In this document: one piece after another, positions 1-7,388 of the stretch
Layout: each line of letters begins with the position of its first letter
Position numbering within the stretch: position 1 is the stretch's first letter
NCBI RefSeq assembly: GCF_013003965.1
Contig: NZ_CP053069.1
Location: forward strand, 3,255,419-3,319,418
DNA: 64,000 bases
DNA from: Usitatibacter rugosus
Lineage (GTDB): Bacteria; Pseudomonadota; Gammaproteobacteria; Burkholderiales; Usitatibacteraceae
Direction of reading: 5' to 3'
Program-made: the position numbers and the translations under genes
The notes under the pieces: generated by a model
What the model was told of the DNA's origin: nothing
The model's input: the letters and a program-made list of their open reading frames with translations, nothing else
Databases searched by the model: none

Positions 1-582
1 TCGGGCAGCCTCGCGGGCACGCAGGCCGTGATCGGCGTGCTGAACCGGCGATGCGCGGCCACGGACGGTACGCCCAACCTGTGGAACGCCACCACCATGT
101 TCGACGTAGCGATGCTGGTGGCCGACGCCATGCGCGACATCGAGCGGCGCGACGGCCAGTACCTCCTCGACAGCGACGTGGAATTCAACGCCTCCTTCAT
201 CATCGGTGGCCAGCTCCGGGGCGAGGCACCGCGCCTCTTCCGCATCTACGCGGAGGGCAACTTCATCGAGGCCGGCGGCGACACACCGTACTTCCAGACC
301 GGCGAGACCAAGTACGGCAAGCCCGTCATCGAGCGCGTGGTCACCTGGGCGACGCCGCTCTCCGACGCGACCAAGTGCGTGCTGGTGTCCTTCGACTCGA
401 CGATGCGCAGCAACCTCTCCGTGGGCATGCCCATCGACCTGCTGTGCTACGAGCGCGACCAGCTCGCGGTCGGCAAGCGTTGCCGCTTCGATGCCGGCGA
501 TGCCTATTTCACGGCGCTCAGCACCGCCTGGAGCGAAGGCACGCGCCAGGTGTTCCGCGGCCTTCCGGAGCTCGCATGGTGA
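1..582 (+). CDS. Anbu-type proteasome-like peptidase, C-terminal part (5' end outside window)
   Basis: The reading frame is open from the first base, so 193 C-terminal residues are visible and the N-terminal catalytic region lies upstream. The stretches GGQLRGEAPRLFRIYAEGN and TPYFQTGETKYGKP match the Anbu (ancestral beta subunit, HslV/20S-like Ntn hydrolase) family as I know it. Anbu proteins form oligomeric cytoplasmic rings; their physiological substrates are poorly known. The stop overlaps the next start by 7 bases (ATG at 576). That neighbour is a transglutaminase-like gene, which is the classical Anbu operon partner along with alpha-E and ATP-grasp proteins, presumably encoded upstream of the window. 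Family call is confident; the true start cannot be seen. Confidence 0.88.
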   Translation, partial: SGSLAGTQAVIGVLNRRCAATDGTPNLWNATTMFDVAMLVADAMRDIERRDGQYLLDSDVEFNASFIIGGQLRGEAPRLFRIYAEGNFIEAGGDTPYFQTGETKYGKPVIERVVTWATPLSDATKCVLVSFDSTMRSNLSVGMPIDLLCYERDQLAVGKRCRFDAGDAYFTALSTAWSEGTRQVFRGLPELAW

Positions 583-1409
583 TCGCCACCCCTGAAAAGC
601 CGATGCGCATCCGCGCCGGGTTCGAGCTGGTCTACGACTGCCCGCAGCCCACGCCGATGATCTTCAACCTCAACGTGCACTTCTCGCGCATGTCGGACCT
701 CATCGGCCGCAACGACATCGTCGTCGACCCGTCGGTCCCGATCGACGCGTACCGCGACAGCTTCGGCAACTGGTGCACGCGGATCGTGGCGCCCACCGGC
801 CTCACGCGCGTCACCTCCGAAGCGCTCGTGAGGGATAGCGGAAATCACGATCCCACCTTCCCCGACGCCGAGCAGCACGCCGTGGCGAACCTGCCGGAGG
901 AGACACTGCTCTTCCTGCTGGGCAGCCGCTACTGCGAGACGGACCGGCTCTCGGAGATCGCGTGGGGCCTCTTCGGCACCACGCCGCTGGGCTGGGCCCG
1001 CGTGCAGGCGATCTGCGACTACGTCCACCACCACATCAAGTTCGGCTACCACCACGCGCGCATGACGCGCTCCGCCCTCGAGGCGTACCACGACCGCACG
1101 GGTGTGTGCCGCGACTACGCGCACCTCGCCGTGGCGCTGTGCCGCTGCATGAACATCCCGGCGCGCTACTGCACCGGCTACCTCGGCGACATCGGCGTGC
1201 CGGTGGTCGACCCCATGGATTTCTCGGCCTGGTTCGAGGCTTACCTCGGCGGCCGCTGGCATACCTTCGACGCGCGCAACAACGTGCCGCGCATCGGACG
1301 CATCCTGATCGCCCGTGGCCGTGATGCCTCGGACGTCGCGATCAGCAGCACCTTCGGACCCAACGTCCTCACCGGCTTCAAGGTCTGGACCGAACAGGTC
1401 TCCGCATGA
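576..1409 (+). CDS. Transglutaminase-like cysteine protein of the Anbu operon
   Basis: 277 residues. The start chosen is ATG 576, which overlaps the Anbu stop and gives the normal family N-terminus (an RAGFELVYDC beta region); the longer open frame upstream is only the shadow of Anbu. A transglutaminase core is recognisable from the GVCRDYAHLAVALCR motif with the nucleophile Cys178, and from the later segment DFSAWFEAYLGGRWHTFDARN (split here only by residue numbers): Ser217, His229 and Asp232. The canonical catalytic histidine of the HAW motif is Ser217 here, so either His229 substitutes or the chemistry differs. Proteins of this family act as proteases or cross-linking enzymes. Its role with Anbu is inferred from genomic coupling. 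No signal peptide, so cytoplasmic. Confidence 0.86.
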   Translation: MVIATPEKPMRIRAGFELVYDCPQPTPMIFNLNVHFSRMSDLIGRNDIVVDPSVPIDAYRDSFGNWCTRIVAPTGLTRVTSEALVRDSGNHDPTFPDAEQHAVANLPEETLLFLLGSRYCETDRLSEIAWGLFGTTPLGWARVQAICDYVHHHIKFGYHHARMTRSALEAYHDRTGVCRDYAHLAVALCRCMNIPARYCTGYLGDIGVPVVDPMDFSAWFEAYLGGRWHTFDARNNVPRIGRILIARGRDASDVAISSTFGPNVLTGFKVWTEQVSA

Positions 1410-1439
1410 ACAAGCAGAAGCCGTAAACCAAGGAATGCC

Positions 1440-2219
1440 ATGAATCGCTTCACCCCCCTGATGCTGGCCCTCACCTTCGCCCTCCCCGCCGCCGCCGAAG
1501 TCGTCCTCTACGAGCACGACAACTTCCAGGGCCGCACGCTGCGCGCCGACAAGGCGATGAAGAACTTCGAGCGCACGGGCTTCAACGACCGCGCGTCGTC
1601 GCTGATCGTCTTCACCGAACGCTGGGAGGTCTGCGAGGACGCGCAGTACGCCGGGCGTTGCGTCGTGCTCCGCCCGGGCCGCTACCCCACGCTGAGCGCC
1701 ATGGGCCTGAACGACCGCCTGTCCTCGGTGCGCAAGGTCGCCACCAACGCGCGCATCGACGACAACCGCTACGCGCCGCAGCCCGTGCCCGTCTACGACA
1801 ACCGCCGCCGCAACAACGAGCGCCTGTACGAAGCCAACGTGACCTCCGTGCGCGCCGTGGTCGGCCCCACCGAGCAGCGCTGCTGGGTCGAGCAGGAACA
1901 GACGAACAACGACCGCAACATTCCGGGCGCCGTCATCGGCGGGATTCTCGGCGGCGTGCTGGGCCACCAGGTCGGCAGCGGACGAGGCAACGACGTGGCG
2001 ACGGCGCTGGGCGCGGTCGGCGGCGCGGTCGTGGGCTCCAACGTGAACCGGGGCAGCGGCACGCGGGACGTGCAGCGCTGCGCCAACGTGCCCAGCCAGG
2101 CGCGCGCGGACTACTACGACGTCACCTATTCGTACAAAGGTGTCGAGCATCGCATGCAGATGGCGCAGGCGCCCGGCCGCACCGTGACCGTCAACAATCG
2201 CGGCGAGCCGCGCGCTTAA
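1440..2219 (+). CDS. Secreted beta/gamma-crystallin and glycine-zipper envelope protein
   Basis: 259 residues beginning with a signal peptide (about 19 residues, ending PAAA before EVVLYEH). Residues about 20-105 carry two Greek-key-like crystallin motifs (VVLYEHDNFQGRTL and CEDAQYAGRCVVLRPG), a fold that often binds calcium in microbes. Residues about 164-200 are glycine-rich (GAVIGGILGGVLGHQVGSG), typical of the glycine-zipper 2TM domain of 17-kDa surface antigens, which inserts in or lines the outer membrane. The C-terminus (YYDVTYSYKGVEHRMQM) is the usual tail of the 2TM family. The domain combination points to a periplasmic or outer-membrane structural or stress protein. Monocistronic or co-transcribed with the ferritin-like gene 10 bases downstream, whose RBS AAGGAG lies just after this stop. 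Confidence 0.8.
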   Translation: MNRFTPLMLALTFALPAAAEVVLYEHDNFQGRTLRADKAMKNFERTGFNDRASSLIVFTERWEVCEDAQYAGRCVVLRPGRYPTLSAMGLNDRLSSVRKVATNARIDDNRYAPQPVPVYDNRRRNNERLYEANVTSVRAVVGPTEQRCWVEQEQTNNDRNIPGAVIGGILGGVLGHQVGSGRGNDVATALGAVGGAVVGSNVNRGSGTRDVQRCANVPSQARADYYDVTYSYKGVEHRMQMAQAPGRTVTVNNRGEPRA

Positions 2220-2229
2220 GGAGCAAGGC

Positions 2230-2730
2230 ATGCGAGCCTATTCCCTGGCCGCGGCGGCCCTCGAAGGGACCGTGGGGCACGACGGCACCGAGCTCACCGC
2301 GCGGCTGGGCGAAGCACTCGCCACCAAGCTGGTCGGGATGCTCCGCTGCCGGCGCCATTACTTCAGCGCCAAGCGCGGCGGATCGCTCCACGCGGTGGAC
2401 ATGTTCTTCGCGCATTCGAACCTGGACCAGTCGCACGCCGATGCCATCGGCGATCGCATGGTCCAGCTCGGAGCGCAGCCGGACTTTTCCCCGGCATCGA
2501 TCGGCGCGAGCAGCCACATCCCGTTCGTCCCTCGCTACGGCGAAGTCGCCGACATGGCCTCCGACGACCTCGAGGCGGCGATCCGGACGGAAGCGATCCT
2601 GAACGACCTGGTCCACTACGTGGGCGCGGACGATGAAGCGACGAAGCGGTTGCTGAATTCGATCCTTGCGGCGGATCGCATCCGGGGCAAGCAGCTCACG
2701 ACGCTGATCAAGTCCCTTCGCAAGACTTGA
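2230..2730 (+). CDS. Dps/ferritin-like four-helix protein
   Basis: 166 residues without signal peptide. The helix containing SLHAVDMFFAHSNLDQSHAD followed by AIGDRMVQLGAQP matches the Dps/bacterioferritin superfamily, in which such proteins store iron and protect DNA or detoxify peroxide in the cytoplasm. His and Asp residues in that helix could form a di-iron site, but I cannot confirm a complete ferroxidase centre. RBS AAGGAG about 5 bases before ATG 2230. It follows the crystallin gene closely in the same direction. A broader ferritin-like assignment (for example DUF892/YciE) is possible, but the LGAQP turn fits Dps/Bfr best. Confidence 0.68.
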   Translation: MRAYSLAAAALEGTVGHDGTELTARLGEALATKLVGMLRCRRHYFSAKRGGSLHAVDMFFAHSNLDQSHADAIGDRMVQLGAQPDFSPASIGASSHIPFVPRYGEVADMASDDLEAAIRTEAILNDLVHYVGADDEATKRLLNSILAADRIRGKQLTTLIKSLRKT

Positions 2731-2750
2731 CGCTTCGCTTTGTTCAGGCG

Positions 2751-2949
2751 GAGGAGGAGGGGGTCGGTAGGACCTTTTTTCCGTCGGGGCCTTGACCGGG
2801 CTTCAGGGCGTGATGGATTGGGACGGGGTGGGTTCTATGACGGTGTCCGCGTCGAGGATTGCACCGCACTCCGGCTCGAACACGTTGGGGACAGCGCCAA
2901 TGCCCCGAGCGGAAAAAGAGGTCCTACCGTACCCCCTCCTCCTCCCCTC
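2751..2949. repeat. Imperfect palindromic element, GGTCGGTAGGACC family
   Basis: The 276-base gap between the Dps-like gene and the next gene holds no credible ORF. Left arm at 2751-2780 (GAGGAGG, then GGGTCGGTAGGACC, then T6) is the reverse complement, with few changes, of the right arm at 2911-2949. The interior also pairs weakly (CCGTCGGGGC against GCCCCGAGCGG). The same core recurs in the large inverted block at 21571-22110, so this is a repeat family in this genome. Mechanism of spread unknown. Confidence 0.7.
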
Positions 2950-3006
2950 GACGCGAAGCGGCCTCTTGCGACGTGCCATGGATGAACGGCATCGCACAGA
3001 GCGACG

Positions 3007-3606
3007 TTAGGGACTGACCGGAAGCTTCTTCAGCGCTGCCGCCTTCGGCAGTTGCTTCCACTCCATCAGCGCCCGCTCGGCATCGCCGCCGTCGGTCTCG
3101 AGCCACTTGCTCATCGCAGGCCCGGCCGGAGAACCGTACACGCGGTGCGAATACACGACGGCCAGGCCGGCGCCGTCCACGAACATCAAGCGCACGAACG
3201 CGGCTTCGAGGGCATCGGGACTGCCGAACATGGCGACGATGAGGTGCTCGGCCGGGCGATCGACGGTGCGCGGCCGCGAGGCCGTCTTCAGGACCTTGCC
3301 GTTGGCCCGATAGACCGTGAGCATGCGGTTGGCCAGCTCCGCGATCTTCTCGGGCGTCGTGGCCTGCTCGTAGACCTTGAGCGTCACCATGTCGTGCCAC
3401 TTCTGGAGGTCCGCGTCGTTCTGCGGCGTGAACTCGTGCTCGTTGTTCTTCGTCCAGCGATGCAGGTAGGCCGTGCCTCCCAGCTCGAGGGTCATGGCCG
3501 GCTTGGCCGGAGGCTTCACGGGATCGGCGGCCGCGGCGGGACCTCCCGGCACGAGGAGATATCCGGCGACGAGGGACAGCTTCAGCAACAGGCGGTAATT
3601 TGTCAT
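3007..3606 (-). CDS. Secreted protein of unknown function
   Basis: 199 residues. Start ATG at 3606 (MTNYRLLLKLS) chosen because it gives a clean signal peptide (LLLKLSLVAGYLLVPGGPAAAA) and faces the ArsR gene across a short divergent promoter region. The mature part (LELGGTAYLHRWTKNNEHEFTP) has no motif I can name; it is moderately conserved-looking, with no cysteines and no transmembrane helix, so probably periplasmic. Longer upstream reading frame overlaps the ArsR gene and is rejected. Divergent placement suggests the dyad at 3651-3668 could regulate it as well. Confidence 0.7.
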   Translation of the reverse strand: MTNYRLLLKLSLVAGYLLVPGGPAAAADPVKPPAKPAMTLELGGTAYLHRWTKNNEHEFTPQNDADLQKWHDMVTLKVYEQATTPEKIAELANRMLTVYRANGKVLKTASRPRTVDRPAEHLIVAMFGSPDALEAAFVRLMFVDGAGLAVVYSHRVYGSPAGPAMSKWLETDGGDAERALMEWKQLPKAAALKKLPVSP

Positions 3607-3650
3607 GACGCAATTATCGCCGAAGCGGGCTTGACATCGCAGCCCCGTCA

Positions 3651-3668
3651 TGTCACCTTTTGGTGACA
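3651..3668. promoter_or_regulatory. Perfect dyad operator candidate for the ArsR regulator
   Basis: TGTCACC-TTTT-GGTGACA: perfect 7-base arms with a 4-base centre, ending one base before the ArsR start ATG (3670). A TTGACA hexamer lies at 3631-3636. ArsR/SmtB repressors commonly bind such dyads over their own promoter, so autoregulation is a reasonable inference. Confidence 0.55.
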
Positions 3669-3669
3669 T

Positions 3670-4038
3670 ATGAATCCCGACGAGATGGACGCCGTGTTCG
3701 CCGCCCTCGCCTCCGAGCCCCGCCGGAGGATCCTGGACGTGCTGAAGAAGGAGCCCGGCTGCAACGTGAATCGCGTGACGGAGTTCTTCGAGGACATCGG
3801 CCGCGTCGCGGTGATGAAGCACATCGACGTGCTCGAGGGCGCGAACCTCGTGATCTCGGAGAAGGTCGGGCGGGAGCGGCTGCTGTGGTTCAACCCGGTC
3901 CCGGTGCACATGATCTACGACCGATGGACCACCGAGTTCAGCGCCTACTGGGCCGGGAAGTTGGCGCGGATGAAATACCGGCTCGAGAATGCGCCGGTCC
4001 CCATCGACAAGAAGAAACGAGGAGGTAGCCGTGGCTGA
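3670..4038 (+). CDS. ArsR-family winged-helix transcriptional regulator
   Basis: 122 residues, normal ArsR length. FAALASEPRRRILDVLKKEPG followed by a recognition region (RVAVMKHIDVLEGANLVISEKVGRER) is the typical ArsR winged helix of the subgroup associated with SRPBCC/AHSA1 proteins. No cysteine pair of the metal-sensing subgroup is present, so it probably senses a ligand or protein rather than a metal. First gene of a four-gene operon; its stop overlaps the GTG start of the next gene. The palindrome ending one base before the start suggests autorepression. Confidence 0.85.
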   Translation: MNPDEMDAVFAALASEPRRRILDVLKKEPGCNVNRVTEFFEDIGRVAVMKHIDVLEGANLVISEKVGRERLLWFNPVPVHMIYDRWTTEFSAYWAGKLARMKYRLENAPVPIDKKKRGGSRG

Positions 4039-4561
4039 GCCCCCGAAGGCAGTCTTCAAGATCGTCATCAACGGAACGATGGAGGCGGTGTTCCGCGAGC
4101 TCACCAAGACCGACTCGCCGCAGGGCGCGGTCTTCAACTCGATGCTCACGCTGGACGAGCCCGGGCTCATCCCCGGCCGCAAGATGCAGATGCGCACCGT
4201 GAGCGGCCGGCACGCCGTCGTGATCGGCGAGGTGATGGAGGTCGAAGCCCCGCGGCGCTTCGCGCACACCCACCGGTTCACGCAGTTCACGGACCCGTCC
4301 TGCAAGGTCGTCTATGACTTGAAACAGGTCCCGGGCGGGGTCGAGGTCACGCTCACCGTGGAGAACATGCCCGCCGGCACGAAGACCGAGGTCGAGATGA
4401 ACAAGGGCGGCATGTTCATCCTGAATAACCTGAAGGCGATCGTGGAGACCGGCAAGCCGTCGTTCGGGTGCCGCCTGATGTACGTGATGTTCCACTGGCT
4501 CGAATTCGTGCTGCCCGCGTCCACGAAGTCGGAGAACTGGCCGATCGGGGGGAAGAAATGA
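4031..4561 (+). CDS. SRPBCC-domain protein (first of three)
   Basis: About 176 residues. GTG 4031 chosen because a strong GGAGG motif lies at 4021-4025 and the start overlaps the ArsR stop; the longer frame has no RBS. The fold is START/Bet v 1-like (AHSA1 or polyketide-cyclase group), seen from VFKIVINGTMEAVFRELTKTD at the N-terminus, the RFAHTHRF strand and the C-terminal helix. Such proteins bind hydrophobic ligands or act as small co-chaperone-like factors; the substrate is unknown. It ends with ATGA, shared with the start of the next gene. Confidence 0.75.
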   Translation: MAEPPKAVFKIVINGTMEAVFRELTKTDSPQGAVFNSMLTLDEPGLIPGRKMQMRTVSGRHAVVIGEVMEVEAPRRFAHTHRFTQFTDPSCKVVYDLKQVPGGVEVTLTVENMPAGTKTEVEMNKGGMFILNNLKAIVETGKPSFGCRLMYVMFHWLEFVLPASTKSENWPIGGKK

Positions 4562-5088
4562 AAGTCGTGAAATGGATCGCCATCGTGGTGGGCGTGCTGG
4601 TGGCCGTGTTCTTCGTCGGCGCCGCGCTCATGCCCTCCGGCTACAACGTGCAAAGAAGCGTCGTCATCAACGCGCCGGCCGAGAAGATCTATCCGCTGAT
4701 CGCCGCACCGAAGGAATGGCCCAAGTGGGCCATCTGGTTCAAGCGCGAGCACGACATGAAGCTCACGTTCGCGGGTGCGGAATCCGGCGCCGGCGCCAAG
4801 TGGGCCTGGAAGGCCAAGGAAGGCAGCGGCGAGATGGAGTTCACGAAGGCCGAGCCCAACAAGTCGATCGACTACGTGCTCGCCTTCCCGGAGATGGGCA
4901 TGGCGTCGAAGGGCGCCATCACGCTCACGCCGGAAGGCCCGGGCACGCGCGTGAAGTGGACCAACGAAGGCGACGTGGGCAAGAACCCGATGATGCGTTG
5001 GTTCGTACCGTTCCTCGACCGCATGATCGGCGGCGACTACGAGGCCGGACTCGCGGACCTGAAGATCCTGGTCGAGAAGCAGGCCTGA
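4558..5088 (+). CDS. Membrane-anchored SRPBCC-domain protein
   Basis: 176 residues. Start ATG 4558 overlaps the previous stop (ATGA), indicating translational coupling. Residues about 5-24 form one hydrophobic helix (WIAIVVGVLVAVFFVGAAL), then a polyketide_cyc2/SRPBCC domain starting VQRSVVINAPAEKIYPLIA with the usual W-rich first helix and a C-terminal helix (GLADLKILVEKQA). The architecture is the same as the gene at 40145, with which it shares the pattern PAEKI..LI. Ligand-binding function inferred from the fold only. Confidence 0.8.
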   Translation: MKVVKWIAIVVGVLVAVFFVGAALMPSGYNVQRSVVINAPAEKIYPLIAAPKEWPKWAIWFKREHDMKLTFAGAESGAGAKWAWKAKEGSGEMEFTKAEPNKSIDYVLAFPEMGMASKGAITLTPEGPGTRVKWTNEGDVGKNPMMRWFVPFLDRMIGGDYEAGLADLKILVEKQA

Positions 5089-5108
5089 CTCGAACGAAAG
5101 GAACCGAC

Positions 5109-5675
5109 ATGAACCTCACGCTCGCAAGCTTCGCCGCACTCCTCGCCCTCGGCATGGTCACCACGGTGTCGCACGCGGAGGAGCGCTCGCTCAACAAGGC
5201 CGCGATCATCGGGGCTCCGGTGGCCGAGGTGTGGAAGGCCTGGACCACTTCCGAAGGCATCCAGTCGTTCTTCGCGCCCGAGGCCCACGTCGAGGCCAGG
5301 CCCATGGGCAAGTTCTGGATCTACTTCAACCCCTACGCCGCGCCGGGTTTGAAGGGCGCCGACGACATGATCGTGCTCGCCGTGCAGGAGGGGAAGATGA
5401 TCTCCTTCACGTGGAATGCGCCGCCCCACCTGCCCGAAGCTCGCGGGCAACGCACCTACGTCACGGTGCGGATGAAGGCGCTCTCCGACAAGGAAACGGA
5501 AGTCACGCTCTTCCACGGCGGCTGGGGCGACGGCGGCCAGTGGGACGACACCTATAAGTACTTCGACGGCGCGTGGGGCCGGGTGCTGTCCAACCTGCAG
5601 AAGCGCTTCACCGAGCAGAAGCCGATCGACTGGGCGCCGTTCCTGGAGCGCCTCAAGGCCCAGGCCGCGAAATGA
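5109..5675 (+). CDS. Secreted SRPBCC (AHSA1-like) protein
   Basis: 188 residues with a signal peptide (LASFAALLALGMVTTVSHA). The mature part begins NKAAIIGAPVAEVWKAWTTS and continues with an EGIQSFFAPEAHVE segment, the usual start of an AHSA1 domain. So the operon carries a cytoplasmic, a membrane-anchored and a periplasmic version of the same fold. RBS AAGGAA precedes ATG 5109 by about 5 bases. Last gene of the ArsR operon; a REP hairpin starts two bases after its stop. Confidence 0.78.
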   Translation: MNLTLASFAALLALGMVTTVSHAEERSLNKAAIIGAPVAEVWKAWTTSEGIQSFFAPEAHVEARPMGKFWIYFNPYAAPGLKGADDMIVLAVQEGKMISFTWNAPPHLPEARGQRTYVTVRMKALSDKETEVTLFHGGWGDGGQWDDTYKYFDGAWGRVLSNLQKRFTEQKPIDWAPFLERLKAQAAK

Positions 5676-5676
5676 T

Positions 5677-5731
5677 CGTCATTCCCGCGAAGGCGGGAAT
5701 CCAGCTGGGTCCCCGCCTTCGCGGGGACGAC
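5677..5731. repeat. REP hairpin pair, CCCGCGAAGGCGGGA type
   Basis: Two inverted copies: ATTCCCGCGAAGGCGGGAAT followed by CCCCGCCTTCGCGGGG. It fills the space between two convergent genes (SRPBCC on plus, HtrA-like protease on minus, whose stop is at 5733-5735). May also serve as a bidirectional transcription barrier. Same class at 58382-58439; single hairpins at 31748 and 56266. Confidence 0.85.
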
Positions 5732-5732
5732 A

Positions 5733-6809
5733 TTACAGCGCCAGGTCGACGACCTTCACCTTGATCTTGCGGGGCTTGTCGTCGCGCTCGACGGTGAGCT
5801 CCACCGTGCTGCCGATGCCCGCGCGGTCGATCTCGGAGGCGAAGTTCTGCAGCGACTCGATGGGACGGCCGTTCACGGCGGTGATGATGTCGCCCGGCAC
5901 GCCTTTCTTGCTCACGGACTTGAGGCCCAGCGATGCGGCCGGCGTCCCTTCGTTCACGCCCGCGACCACCACGCCCACGATGCCGGCCCGCGCGACGAGG
6001 GCGGGATCGACCGCGTCGATGCCGATGCCGGGACGCGGCGCCTTGCCTCGCGAGATCAGGCTGGGGACGATGCGGTTCACGAGGTCCGACGGAATGGCGA
6101 GCCCCACGCCGGACGACTGCGCCGACGAGCCGCGGATCGCGGTCGTGACGCCCATGAGGCGCCCGGCGCTATCCAGCAACGGGCCGCCCGAGTTGCCGGG
6201 ATTGATCGCCGCATCGGTCTGGATGGCACCGGTGATCTCGCGCACGTCCGAGGTCGGCAGGTGGCGGTCCAGCGCGCTCACGATGCCCTGCGTCAGCGTG
6301 CGTGAAAGGCCGAACGGATTGCCGATCGCGTAGACCGTCTGCCCGATCTTCAGCTCGCGCGAGGGCCCAAGCGGGATCGGCTTCAGGTCCTTCGGCACGT
6401 TCTTCAGCTTGAGTACGGCCAGGTCGTAGTCGGGCGCCACGCCGATCACCGTGGCTTCGATCGGCGAGCCGGCGTCGAGTGCCACCAGCACCTTGCGGGC
6501 GCCCTCGACCACGTGGTTGTTGGTGATGATGTGGCCGCGCGTGTCCCACACGAAACCGCTGCCGGCGCCCTGCGCGATCGCCGAGGTGAAGAGGCTGGTG
6601 CGCTGCACGGCCTCCGTGGTGATGTACGCGACCGACGGGGCGGTGGCCTCGAAGAGGCCCACGACCGCTTGTTCGTGCCCCGGCAGCGGGCCCCGGGTGG
6701 CGACGGCGCGGGGCTCCGCGGGCTCTCGCGGCGTCTGCGCAAGAGGGACGGCAGCGGTGAGGACGGCCGCGATCGCGGCTGCGGCGAGGAGGATTTTCTT
6801 GGGATTCAC
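5733..6809 (-). CDS. HtrA/DegP-like trypsin-type serine protease with PDZ domain
   Basis: 358 residues from GTG 6809, chosen because it gives a signal anchor (KKILLAAAAIAAVLTAAVPLA); the open frame extends further without RBS. Catalytic triad His99 (TNNHVVEG), Asp129 (YDLAVLKL) and Ser207 (NPGNSGGPLLD). One PDZ domain (about residues 265-350; GVPGDIITAVNGRPIESLQN). Periplasmic quality-control protease of the DegS/HhoB size class (one PDZ, N-terminal anchor) rather than DegP (two PDZ). It is divergent from the cold-shock gene. No sigma-E regulatory genes are seen nearby. Confidence 0.9.
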   Translation of the reverse strand: MNPKKILLAAAAIAAVLTAAVPLAQTPREPAEPRAVATRGPLPGHEQAVVGLFEATAPSVAYITTEAVQRTSLFTSAIAQGAGSGFVWDTRGHIITNNHVVEGARKVLVALDAGSPIEATVIGVAPDYDLAVLKLKNVPKDLKPIPLGPSRELKIGQTVYAIGNPFGLSRTLTQGIVSALDRHLPTSDVREITGAIQTDAAINPGNSGGPLLDSAGRLMGVTTAIRGSSAQSSGVGLAIPSDLVNRIVPSLISRGKAPRPGIGIDAVDPALVARAGIVGVVVAGVNEGTPAASLGLKSVSKKGVPGDIITAVNGRPIESLQNFASEIDRAGIGSTVELTVERDDKPRKIKVKVVDLAL

Positions 6810-6903
6810 GGGGGGTCTTTCGAGGTAGCGATTACAAGAATAGATCGTGGCAAATGCAGTCCGTTCAAGCCCGTTCGCGGGGCGTGAAATCGTCCATTTT
6901 TGG

Positions 6904-7050
6904 TACAATTCGCCTCGCAGTGATAGGTGCCTTAAGCCGCAACTCCAGTACCGACGCCATCCGACGTCGATCCTTCAGTTCCCTTATGTGTTCCTTCAGT
7001 CGCTGGCCCCCGCCCGGGGGATCCGGGCAAATCGGTAAAGGAAACAGTAA
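6904..7050 (+). promoter_or_regulatory. Putative promoter and long leader of the cold-shock gene
   Basis: TACAAT at 6904-6909 resembles a -10 hexamer; no good -35 was found. If transcription starts just after it, the mRNA leader before ATG 7051 is about 135 bases, typical for cspA-type genes whose leaders refold at low temperature. RBS AAAGGAAA sits just before the start. Structure not computed. Confidence 0.35.
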
Positions 7051-7257
7051 ATGAGCACGGGAACCGTCAAATGGTTTAACGACACGAAGGGCTTCGGCTT
7101 CATCAAGCCCGACGGCGGCGGCGAAGATCTCTTCGCCCACTTCTCCGAGATCCAGGGTTCGGGCTTCAAGACCCTCAAGGAGAACCAGAAGGTCGAGTTC
7201 GAGATCAAGGCTGGCCCGAAGGGCAAGCAAGCCACCGCGATCAAGCCGATCGACTGA
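7051..7257 (+). CDS. Cold-shock protein (CspA family)
   Basis: 68 residues, the standard size. RNP1 (KGFGFIKPD) and RNP2-like (DLFAHFSEI) motifs are intact, starting [16 protein letters not shown]. It binds single-stranded RNA/DNA and acts as an RNA chaperone in the cytoplasm. Monocistronic: long leader upstream and an intrinsic terminator 22 bases downstream. Confidence 0.97.
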   Translation: MSTGTVKWFNDTKGFGFIKPDGGGEDLFAHFSEIQGSGFKTLKENQKVEFEIKAGPKGKQATAIKPID

Positions 7258-7278
7258 AGTCACCTGTCACTCAAAAAC

Positions 7279-7305
7279 AACGGCAGCTTCGGCTGCCGTT
7301 TTTTT
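7279..7305 (+). terminator. Rho-independent terminator of the cold-shock gene
   Basis: Stem CGGCAGC-TTCG-GCTGCCG (7281-7298), a stable tetraloop, flanked by AA and followed by a run of seven T. Confidence 0.93.
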
Positions 7306-7310
7306 ATGCC

Positions 7311-7388
7311 GGTAATTGGGGTCAGCTTCTTTTTTCCGCGCCGGCCGACCGGCCGGAGAATGGAAAAAAGAAGCTGACCCTAATTACC
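7311..7388. repeat. GGGGTCAG-type palindromic element
   Basis: Arms GGTAATTGGGGTCAGCTTCT plus T run (7311-7336) and its near-perfect reverse complement at 7362-7388, with a GC-rich centre (CCGGCCGACCGGCCGG) that pairs on itself. The stop codon of the adjacent GST gene (7380-7382) lies inside the right arm. Confidence 0.85.

Noticed and set aside
504..2231. 575-codon frame antisense to the transglutaminase and crystallin genes
   Set aside because: Val/Ala/Arg-rich artefact covering three real genes.
2740..2985. Short ORFs on both strands in the gap after the Dps-like gene
   Set aside because: They arise from the palindromic element at 2751-2949; no RBS and biased composition.
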